Positions 45,959 to 55,338 of a stretch of 62,337 nt of DNA are shown in pieces. A program made the position numbers and the translations under genes. The stretch comes from Nemertoderma westbladi (taxonomy: Eukaryota; Xenacoelomorpha; Nemertodermatida; Nemertodermatidae), in the NCBI GenBank assembly GCA_032718475.1, contig JAUCBJ010005100.1:1-62337 (forward strand), read 5' to 3'. The notes under the pieces are model-generated. The model was not told the origin of the DNA and ran no database searches. It saw nothing but the letters and a program-made list of their open reading frames with translations. Position 1 is the first letter of the stretch; each line of letters starts with the position of its first letter.

Positions 45959-47038
45959 TGTTGAGAACAGGCGGCGGCAGACTCGTGAGGGTCTGGGGGC
46001 ACGTTAAATTTGGTATATAGTGCAAGGGAGTCACTGAAGGCCCTTGTGTCTGACGAACCATGAATCAACATGGTGCCGTGGTTCTGTCTAGTCGGCATGT
46101 TGCCGTACTGCCAGTCCTGTATACAGTAGGGGTGGTGGCATGGCGTGATTTGTGGTTCATGTGGTGTGAACTGTGTTTTGTGTGTGGGCGAGCAGTGGCA
46201 GTTTGCTTGGGGCTTGGATGGGTTCTTTTGGCCATCAGCTGTTCCGTTTTTTTGATACTATATGTTATTGTCTCCATGTTCAGCTGATTGGTCTTTGGGA
46301 TTTGTTTGGGTCTTTGAGTTTTCTGTTGCTGTGGGGACGTGAGTACACGTGATTGTGTGTATGGCCACTGCGAGTGAGTGTGGGAAACCTTGCCAGTTGG
46401 CTCAGTCACCACTGGTATTAGTAGGACCATATTTTACTGCACCCCAGCATACTTTGTGCACACAAAGTTATTTTGCCCTGACGGTAAAATAAAGTACTCT
46501 CGACTCTCATGTTCTCTCTAGTCGATACAACTATTCCCTCTCGATTTTTGACCCCGATTTTGTCTTTACCGATTATGTCCTCTGTGTGTGCATGATATGT
46601 GTTCGATTTTGTGCTTACCGTTGTGTACTTGATATTGTGAACATCTGTTGAGTACACATGTACAGTGACTGGTAAGTGTTTACTTGTTCAGTAGCTTTTG
46701 AGCTACAGACAGTATTGTTTTTTCAATACTGCCGGCGAGGCAGGTGAAAACGAGTCAAAATTCCATGTTGGGTAGTGCAAGCCCACATGGGACAAGACCG
46801 TCGGTTAGGCCCAAGAGCGACCTTGGTGCTCGATTGCTATCGACTGGCCCACCTGCCCGTTGACTCTCTGAGTTGGCTCAATCTACAGTCAGGACACAGT
46901 AAGTTGACAGTAGCCGCCCATCTGGCTACACGTTCGACGAGCTGTGCCGGTGTGATCGGGGAATTGAAAATTGAACCCGGGAAGCATCTTGCCACCCCCC
47001 GGCCCGGTCTGATAATAACATCAGTTGGACTGGCCCCA
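45959..47038. mobile_element. Candidate solo LTR in element C ORF3
   Basis: A 1,080-bp block without a gene starts TGTTGAGAAC, ends ACTGGCCCCA and is flanked by GGGG on both sides (45955-45958, 47039-47042), as for a TG...CA LTR with a 4-bp duplication. It has AAAATAAAGTACTC near 46488 as a polyadenylation signal. The basic ORF3 tail resumes right after it. Four G is a weak duplication, so edges are tentative. Confidence 0.45.
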
Positions 47039-47377
47039 GGGGTGGTGGAAAAGCGTCCGCCTCGTGGGTGCGCCTCGGGGAGGAGCCCAGAAGGACGTAA
47101 GCGGCAGCGCAAGGCGCAAGGTGCATCGGAGAAAGCTCGGGTGCAATTGCAGAAGGAAGAGTTGGCGGAAGCGACCACAGGAGCACGACAATTGGGACGA
47201 GGCCGAGGGAGAAGCACGAGCCGGGATTCGGTCGGGGCTCAGGGAACATCGTCGCCGGTTCCGGGGAGTGACGCCTCGCGGACAACGTCAACAGAGTCGA
47301 CGGGAGGACGATTAGTGTATCTGGGAAGGGGGCGGAAGAGAGGAGCGAGCCCGAAGAACCCAGGAGCGGGTCGGTAA
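47039..47377 (+). pseudogene. Probable basic tail of element C ORF3
   Basis: A frame rich in Arg, Lys, Gly and Ser (GRGRGRSTSRD, YLGRGRKRGASP) runs to TAA at 47375. Element D's ORF3 also ends in an Arg/Pro/Ser tail. Assigned to ORF3 by position and composition only. Confidence 0.5.
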
Positions 47378-47740
47378 TGCATTCGTATCATGGAGTGACA
47401 GACTCTAGATATATACATCATCGTCGCTCTGATGTATATTGTAGCATTTGTAAACATTTGACTGGACTCATATACACTAGTCGCATCGATTTGAATTTAT
47501 GTTATGAGAGAGGCGAAGGAGGTGATTGGGGAGACAAACCTGCGGGTTTGGCTTACTCCTTTCATCTACCCTAGCAAGTTTTATAAAGAAAGTCATATTT
47601 TGTAAATTTAATTTGTAAGTAGTAATCATTATGTAGAACGAATGAGAAAGCAGTATTTTTGTAAATTTAATTTGTATGTAATAATCGTTAACATTGAAGG
47701 AGATAATATTTCGTAAATTTAATTTGTATGGTAATGTATT
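47378..47740 (+). repeat. Element C 3' UTR with three AT-rich tandem units
   Basis: GTAAATTTAATTTGTA appears at about 47602, 47661 and 47713, spaced 52-59 bp. Palindrome copy 6 is at 47535-47551. Similar GGTAAATTTGTATTTTGTAT sequence lies in D's 3' UTR. Confidence 0.65.
47535..47551. repeat. C palindrome copy 6 (3' UTR)
   Basis: CAAACCTGCGGGTTTGG, after the ORF3 tail. Confidence 0.95.
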
Positions 47741-47841
47741 AATTATAATGTCTTCGGATTGTCTCCGGCTTGGCCTACTTACAATGGACTGTACGAGTTC
47801 TAACTTGCCTAATACAATTCTGCCTGTGTCTGGTTTAATAG

Positions 47842-50800
47842 CAAGTTTGCTCGATCCTTCTCTCTCTCGCCCTCTTGGAGTATTCGTCTGTCGCGAAGCC
47901 TGCTTGCTGTGGTTGCAACCCTAGATCTGGTCGCTGCGTTCGTTGTTCGTGTGCGAGGTCGGGATTGCCATGTGCCTCTTGTGCTCCGATGGCAAGTGGG
48001 CGCTGTTGTAACGCACTGGGAGCTGTCAGTTCGCAGCAAGTCATCTCCGGCACTTCGCACGACATATCGCCTTCCAAAAACAGCAGTGCATCCCAACCGA
48101 CTGCCACATCATCAACAGGAGAAGATGGCGACGAGACCCTGGTAGACCATGATATAACCATGGCTTCATCTCCCAGCTCGTCGTTTCAGCTACCCAATAG
48201 GACAGCGACCCCGTTTCAGCTACCCAATAGGGCAGCGACCCCGTTTCACACAGCCTCAGAATCCGTTCCCATCGTGATGCCTCCCGGTTACAGCGGGTCT
48301 GTGGGCCACGGCGTACTCGACTACATGCTAACCAACTCGCCGCGGACGAGTCAGGCTACAACAACGAAAAAGGGCAGGGTCCAGGCACCAAGTGAGACAC
48401 CACAAATAAACTCAACTCTGGATGAACTTGACTACCTCATGGAATCCGCGTCGGGCTCTCCCCAGTTTGTGATGGATGTCCCCATATATGAACCGGGTGT
48501 CTCCCAGTCTGTGCCCGGCTCCCCCGTGTCTGAGTCAGGTGCTCCCCAGCCCGTATTGGTTGCCCCCCAATCCATGTCGTGCTTCCCCATACCCGTGTCG
48601 GGTGCTCCTCTATCTATATCGGGTTCCCGCCAGCTGGGTGCCCCCCAGTATGTGTCAGATGCTCCCCAGGATGTGTCGGTTGCCCCCCAGTATGTGTCGG
48701 GTGCCCCCCAGTATGTGTCGGGTGCCCCCCAGTATGTGTCGTGTGGCCCCCAGTATGTGTCAGGTGTGCCCCAGTATGTGTCGGGTGTGCCCCAGTATGT
48801 GTCGGGTGCCCCCCAGTATGTGTCGCTTGCCGCCCAATCCACGTTGTGTGTCCCTCTGTCTGTGCCTGATGTCCATCAGTCCATGTCGAGTGCCACCCAG
48901 TCTGAGTCGGATGAACCCTTGTTTGTGTCAGGAATCTCCCTGTCTATGTTGGGTTCCTCCCAGTTGGGCGCCCCCCAGTCTGTGTCGGATGCCCACCAGT
49001 CTGTGTTGTGTGTCCCGCAATCTGGAATGTGTCCCCCCCAGTCCATGTCGTGTTTCCCCCAGTCTGTATCAGGTGTGGGGTCTACAGCAGCGTCAGGTGC
49101 CTTTCAGTCCAGGGTTGGAGCCATTCAGTCCGGGGTTGGAGCAGGTCAGTCCGGGGTTGGAGCTATTCAGTCCGGGGTTGGAGCATGTCAGTCGGGGGTG
49201 GATGTCAGCCTATCCAGGATTGGAGCAGATCAGTCCGGGGTTTTGGGGGTGGAAGCCAGCCTGTCTGGGGTTGGAGCAGGCCAGTCCGGGGGTGGAGCTG
49301 TTCAGTCCAGGGGTAGAGCAGGTCAATTCTGGGTTGGAGCTGTTTGGTCCGGTGTTGAGCCCAGCCTGTCCGGGGTTGAAGCATGTCAGTCCGGGGTTGG
49401 AGCAATACAGTCCGGGGCTGGAGCAGGACAGTCCGGGGGTGGAGCTGTTCAGTCCGGGGTTGGAGCAGGTCAGTCTGGGGTGGCTGTATTCCGGTCAGCC
49501 CAGGGTTGGAGCAGGTCCGTCTGGGGCCGGAGCAGGTCAGTCCGGGGGTGGAGCAGGTCAGTCCGGGGTTGGAGTAGGCCAGTCCGAGGTTGGAGCAGGT
49601 CAGTCCGGGGTTGGAGCTGTTCAGTCTGGGGTTGGAGCAGTACAGTCCAGGGTTGGAGCAGGTCAGTCTGTGGGTGGAACTGTTCAGTCCGGGGTTGGAG
49701 CAGGTCAGTCCAGGATGGCTGGAGCCGGTCAGTCTGGGGCTGGTGCAGGTCAGTCCAGGGGTAGAGCAGGTCAGTCCGGGGTTGGAGCAGGTCAGTTCGG
49801 GGGTGGCACCTCCACGTTTGCAGCGTTCTGGGACCCCGTTGCAGAGGGTCACCGCGACTCAGACCCGGAGGGGTTGATGAACCGTGCATATGGAGCTCCT
49901 CTAGTTGGTAAGGGGGCAGTGCCAGACGAACTTCTCCACCAGTGGAGACGGGCGACCCAGCTATGCGGCTCAAAATACAGGCTGCCTGGGGGTGCTGTGG
50001 GCAGGGACGTTGTCTCCCTCCTCTCGGATGAGGCCGGTGCTTTTGTCTCTGGACTAAAGCACAACATTGCTAATGCTCGTTCGGAGCGCATCCTCCTTGC
50101 TGACTCATTGCTACTCCACAGGGACCCCAAGGTTATTAAAGCAGCCGATATTCGCCGACTCCTCACCAGACGCGTCGAGTTATGGCGCTCTGGACACCTG
50201 GAGACACTGCTTGTGGAAGCCGAACGCTGCTCCTTAAAGTTTTCAACTGGCAAGTGGGGTACCAGGAGGTGCCGACCACCAGGGGAGGAAAAGGAACACA
50301 CGATCCGTATTTTCACTCGGCTCATGCTGGAGGGAAAGGTTAGAAGCGCAGTCAGATGGGTGACGGGGCGAGAATCCAGTGGGGTCCTCGACCCCAATGA
50401 CGAGATCCAATCAGGAGGAAGTAACCAGCGGGTGTTGGACGTTCTCCGAGCTAAGCATCCCTTAGCGGCACCACCCCCACCGGAGGCATTACTACAACCC
50501 GAGGAAGACTTTCCACTCAGGGTTGATGTGGATATCACAGCGTCACACATCGAATCCGCTGCCCGTAAACTACATGGAGGCGCTGGTCCGACCGGATCGG
50601 ACTCTACCAGGTGGCGCGATTACCTCCTCAGCTATGGGGCCCATAGCGAGCGCCTCCGGGATGCAATAGCCAGTATTACCCGCTCCATTGCAAACTCAGT
50701 AGTTCCGTGGGAGTCGATTCGCGCATTACAGTCAGGACGGCTCATCGCCCTGGATAAATGTCCTGGTGTTCGGCCAATAGGAATTGGTGAGTGCCTGCGA

Positions 50801-51709
50801 CGGATCATGGGCCGTGCCATGGCAGAGGAGACCGGGGACGACATCACCAACACGTGCGGAGCGGAGCAGTTGTCGGCTGGCACCTCTGCGGGTGCTGAGG
50901 CGGCTATCCACTCGATGGCGGCAATATTTGAGGATTGGCGCGATGATGGGTGGGGTGTTCTCCTGGTGGATGCATCAAATGCATTCAATGCACTAAACAG
51001 AACGGCAGCTCTGTGGAACGTCCGCCAACTGTGGCCCCAGTGTTCACTGTTCTTGTTCAACAGTTACCGGGGTCACAGCATCCTCATAGTCCGCGGAACA
51101 GAGGAGGTGCTGTTCAGCGAGGAAGGGGACACGCAGGGTGACCCATTAGCAATGCCGTTCTACGCGTCGGGTGCACTCCCTCTTATTCGTCGTCTAAGAA
51201 GCACCAAGACTCGCCAGAACTGGTATGCCGATGACTCCGCGGCAGCAGGAAAGCTAGAATATGTTCTTGACTGGTTCCTCCTGCTGCAGCATCACGGCCC
51301 CACACTCGGCTACTACCCAGAGCCTACGAAATGCTTCCTTGTAGTTGACGAAGCCTTTCTGGATGAGGCCAACAGGGTTTTCGCGGGTCACCCCATCAAC
51401 ATCGTAATGGGACACCGCTTCCTCGGGGGGTTTATTGGTGGGACGGACGACCAGAAGACGTTTGTAGGGGCGAAGGTAGCAGCGTGGGTCGCTTCTGTCG
51501 ATAAACTGTCTGAGATGGCTGAGGCCCAGCCGCAGGCCGCATTCGCAGCGATGGCCTGTTCTCTGCAAAGAGAATGGGCATATCTCCAGCGCGTCACACC
51601 TAACTGTAGCCTTGAGTTTGAGGACCTGGAGCGCGCCATCGCGGAGAAGTTCCTCCCAGCCATTCTCAATGGAGATGTGTCAGTGAAGGAACGTAGCTTG
51701 TTTGCCCTG
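47842..51709 (+). pseudogene. Element L: cysteine-rich RT protein, C-terminus cut off by element B
   Basis: A retroelement protein, open from after TAG 47839-47841 with no ATG at its start. Order: Cys cluster (CCGC ... GRCVRCSCARSG ... CASCAP); a Ser/Thr/Pro region; a heptapeptide array GAPQYVS (48484-49080); a second array GVGAGQS (49100-49810); then about 600 residues with RT. RT motifs: LIALDKCPGVRPIG, LLVDASNAFNALNR (A), DTQGDPLAMPFYA (B) and WYADDSAAAG (C). A frame change near 49490 divides it (47875-49764 frame, then 48476-51784 frame). From 51710 the codons belong to B's LTR. The missing end should resemble the fragment at 2440-3312. Clade uncertain; an R2-like restriction-type endonuclease is suspected. 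Confidence 0.75.
48484..49810. repeat. Two consecutive 21-bp coding minisatellites
   Basis: First array: CAGTATGTGTCGGGTGCCCCC-like units, about 25. Second: CAGTCCGGGGTTGGAGCAGG-like units, about 33. Because 21 is a multiple of three, all frames on both strands stay open, giving spurious ORFs such as 49205-49852 and 49470-49973 on the minus strand. Confidence 0.92.
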
Positions 51710-52240
51710 TGTGACGGGATCCAGGGAGGATCCCGGTTTATCCGGTTTGTTAATTCACGCGTCCCCGCCGTGTGTGAAGAGTGAAAGGGTTTACGTTGTT
51801 TGTCGCATATAATGTTCAGGTATAAGATATAGATATATATATATGATGTCGTACACAGAAGGCGGGAAACGGTAATTAAAGTCCCGGTCCTTCCCTAGCT
51901 AAACTAACTAACCTAACTAGCACCAATATGATACTGAGATAACTGAACTGAAATGATTACTGCCAACTGGCTATATTGCACGGGTGGCCTAATTACTCTA
52001 CCTAATCGATGCCTTTCCCCCCTCTGATTGGTTGATACCCTTGTTGGCGCCCTTTGGAGTGTTCCCGTTCACTCCACCTGTTCTCTCTCTGTTAGGGGTT
52101 TGGCCCCTGACCCTCGTTGTGTGTTTCTCCTTCCCATTTTGTTGGGGTGACACGAGTGATTGGTTATCCAATTTCATGGCCCCCAATATTGCTTATCGGC
52201 TTAACTTTATGGGGTGTTAGCGGAATTGAATAAGCTAACA
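51710..52240 (-). repeat. Element B 3' LTR
   Basis: 531 bp; on the minus strand it begins TGTTAGC at 52240 and ends GTCACA at 51710. Similar over its length to element A's LTR, including the GTTAGGGGTTTGGCCCC palindrome near 52095. It sits directly in element L's coding frame, supplying a false C-terminus (RVPAVCEE). Confidence 0.92.
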
Positions 52241-52278
52241 CTCCCCCCCATGCTATCTTCCCGGTGAGAAGATAGCAT
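52241..52278 (-). promoter_or_regulatory. Element B hairpin and polypurine tract
   Basis: On the minus strand, ATGCTATCTTC/GAAGATAGCAT hairpin, then GGGGGGGAG directly before the LTR. Loop differs by a few bases from A's, stem is identical. Confidence 0.85.
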
Positions 52279-52949
52279 CCACCTCAAAGTGCGCAACAAT
52301 CCCGCTGGATCCCGATCTAGTATCGGGTGTGGGGTGGAATTCTTTTCTCTCGGAGCCGGCTTTCCAGGCCGCTCCCTATGGGTATGATAACGCTACCCTA
52401 TATGCCTGGCGTCCCATGTCGGGCCGATCGCGCTCACCTCTCATGCGACTTTTGTTTCCCCAACACTTTCGCCCTATCTCTTCTCCACTCTCACCCTAAC
52501 TCTCTCATACCCTCGGACCTCCTCGTCCCTCACTCAGCCTCTTATTCTCCCCCCCCACACTAGAATTGCGTCCGCACTCTCTCCGTACTTCGCATTGTTG
52601 CTCCATCTCTCTTTGACTACTCTATCCCTTCTGACGAGTCTCACCCCCCCCCCCCTCTTGTGCCGTCGCACCCAAGAAGTGTGAAATCGTCTGGCGTCTC
52701 GTCCCTAGTGCCATAGTCAGTTAGCCCCCCAGTCCCAGTAGCTAATTGAGAAAGGTTGTATGACTATAGTACTTACTTCGAACATATATTTTACTGCTAA
52801 ACTACTGATTACTACGTACGTACATATAATTGCACTTATTTATTATTTTGCATCAGTTTAATTTGTACTTAATAGTTCGTACGTCCCACGCGGCGCCTTC
52901 CAGGCGTACCACGTCCAAGTCTCAGTTTCTCTCCCCCGGCCCTGGGAAC
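52279..52949 (-). other. Element B 3' UTR
   Basis: The part 52280-52560 matches element A 23240-23550 (shared CCCATAGGGAGCGGCCTGG block). The remainder, with a C run at 52646-52656, holds no gene. Confidence 0.6.
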
Positions 52950-54503
52950 CTATCTGTTCCTCTGGAGATAGTTCCCTCTGGCGTCCTCTTCCCTGGGTCG
53001 TTTCTTGGTTACTACCGCTCCTCTGGTATCCGCTTTCTGCTTTCGGACTTTCGCCGCCACCTCCCTACTGATCCCGGTTGTTGGCTCCTTGGGCGCTGGT
53101 GTTATTAGTGCCCGATATCGCTTCGCCGGTGGCCCCTCAGAGTGGCCCTGTTCTCTCCCTCTGGTGGCGTCCCATAGGATCATCTTCATTGCTCGCGGCA
53201 CGTGCTCCGCCAAGAAATCCCTAAACTCCCCTCGGTTCTGTGGCGTCCACCTGTCCAAATATCTTTGCGTATTCATCACTCCGGCATACGACGCCGCCGT
53301 TGCTACCTCTTGATAGGTAAACGGTAGCCTCCGCTTTATGATTTCCATGTGAGCCTCCTGATTGATAAGGAAGAAACCCCACTTGAACTCCTGGGCCTTC
53401 ATGCGCTGGCGCGTCATGGCTCCGACGTCGGCCCACTCCTCGAATCTTCTGAACTTCTCTTCGTCGTCCATCCAGTCGCACTGGCGTCCGTAGCGTCCTC
53501 GAAAGTTGCACTTCGGACATCGGTTATGCAACCGTGGACACGCCCCCATCCTGTGGCTCGACTCGCGGCAGTAGAGACAAAAGGTTCCCTTTTGGAACCG
53601 GTACAAACAGCTCCTTTCCTGGTGGGTCTGTCTCCCACAGTAGTCGCAACCGAGTACCAATGTCTCCCGCCCCACGTCGTCTTTCGTCCCAAGCGATCTC
53701 CGCGGTCTGTGGAGTCGCTGGTAGGCGAACTTCTGCACGTTGGTGTCCCTGTCTACGTCGATCTCTCCGCCCCTCTCGTCTCCCCGAATACTACCCGTGG
53801 TGCCGTCCCCGGTTGCTCGCCCAACCTGATAGTGCTCCCCGCGAAATCCATCGCCGGCTCCTCGTGCACCCAGGTCCGCTTGCCGGATCTGTCCCAGAAG
53901 GCCCTCGCCCCACTGGCCGTCACCACCCTCCCGCCAACCCAGTCCGTGTCCGAGTGGCCTATCCTCTCGATGGGCGGCACCTCTCCGAACCCGTCGTCGT
54001 CCTCGTCCTCCTCTCGCAGTGGTTCCAACCCCGGTATCCTGGTGGACCCACTATGTCCCTTCCCACCTTGGTTCTTGCCCGTAACTCTCCATTCCTCAAG
54101 CTCCCCTAGCCTCCTTTACGGTTGGTCGCCCTCGGCGCCCACTGGTATGGGCATCGCTTGCAATCCCGACGTCGACTGTTTCGGTGATCCCACCGTCCAC
54201 CCCAGTTCTTTCCCTAGAGACTCCCCCGAACTCCCTGACAAAGCCCAACGAAGTTCGTCTAAGGCTGCTTGTTCCTCTAAGCCGTAGCTCTGCGCCCTAG
54301 CTTCCTCCTCCCTCTCCTCTGCTTCTCTCCTCTCTCACAAGTTTGCCTGCCATCTCGAACTCTGCCCGATCGCTCACCCGTAGGGGGTGCCTTGCCAAGG
54401 CACAAACGTGATGAGTGATGGGTTTAGGTGGTTTAAGTTCAGTTCGATGGCCTATCTCTTTCTGAATTTCTGAGTTATTGCCTATTCTTACTACTGTTAC
54501 CAT
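52950..54503 (-). pseudogene. Element B third ORF, short zinc-knuckle protein
   Basis: The readable C-terminal block (52950-53738, 262 codons) has three knuckles: CDYCGRQTHQERSC, CLYCRESSHRMGAC and CPKCNFRGRYGRQC (Arg replaces His in the third), then a charged linker, FKWGFFLINQEA, a helical part and a Lys/Arg-rich end. That order matches the ORF3 end in C and D (three knuckles, then GFWAVNP). Upstream pieces at 53753-54028 (acidic, EEDEDDDGFGE) and 54297-54503 lie in other frames. The 700-residue N-terminal part seen in C and D was not found here. Plus-strand frame 53349-54287 is its shadow. Confidence 0.7.
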
Positions 54504-54728
54504 AATTTGTTCCCCTTCTTAGCCCTATTCTTATTCTAATTTTATTTTGATTTTAATCCTACTGTCCTATTACTTGCTACTGCCTATGGATTATTCTATC
54601 TCCTAATCCACATTCTGGCCTACTCTGTGGGCCTGTGCAGTACAGCAGTATATGTCGCGCGGCCTACACGATCTATCCAACTGTACTCATATGCCCCCCT
54701 CTCGCTACTAACTGCTAATTAATATCTA

Positions 54729-55190
54729 TATTATATACCCTTCTACCTCTTACTCTCTCTCTAACTAACGGTACTACGTACCCTCTAACTCTTACTCTCT
54801 CTCTAACTAACGGTACTACGTACCCTCTAACTCTTACTCTCTCTCTAACTAACGGTACTACGTACCCTCTAACTCTTACTCTCTCTCTAACTAACGGTAC
54901 TACGTACCCTCTAACTCTTACTCTCTCTCTAACTAACGGTACTACGTACCCTCTAACTCTTCTCTAACTAACGGTACTATGTACCCTCTAACTCTTCTCT
55001 AACTAATGGTACTACGTACCCTCTAACTCTTATCTAACTAACGGTACTACGTACCCTCTAACTCTCTAACTAACGGTACTACGTACCCTCTAACTCACGG
55101 TACTACGTACCCTCTAACTCTCTCCTAACTAACGGTACTACGTACCTCCTAACTAACTAACTAACTCTAGGTACTACGTACCTTCTTACT
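54729..55190. repeat. 42-bp tandem array with GGTACTACGTACC palindrome
   Basis: About 12 units between pol and ORF3, first at 42-bp spacing (palindromes at 54770, 54812, 54854, 54896, 54938), then shorter (31-36 bp). The spacer is TAACTCTTACTCTCTCTC-like. Palindrome bases are better conserved than the spacers, one copy has TATG for TACG. Confidence 0.93.
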
Positions 55191-55338
55191 GACTAACTTC
55201 TGCCTACTAACTGCGTACCTACTATGTACTATTATTTTATTTTTAGTTTCTATTTTTTATGTGTGGGAAGGGCGTCTCGCCCTCAATCCCACCCCTCTCA
55301 GTCCAAAGCTTGGACGACTAAACTCTTCTCTAACTCCA

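Larger units (their letters stand above)
30301..47740 (+). mobile_element. Element C: BEL/Pao-like LTR retrotransposon with ORF3
   Basis: Order: probable LTR, leader, gag with LINE insertion, protease, RT, RNase H, integrase, DUF5641-like tail, spacer, third ORF with candidate solo-LTR insertion, 3' UTR. Closest to element D in gene order and ORF3, but complete for pol. Its frames are broken by few stops, mostly TGA, and a few shifts. It may end where element L begins near 47740; its 3' LTR was not seen. Confidence 0.75.

Noticed and set aside
49205-49973. Long minus-strand ORFs rich in Pro, Gln, Thr and Leu
   Set aside because: Shadows of the 21-bp coding arrays of element L, which keep every frame open.
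53349-54287. 312-codon plus-strand ORF
   Set aside because: Antisense to element B's knuckle-bearing third ORF; Ser/Pro-rich composition is that of a shadow frame.
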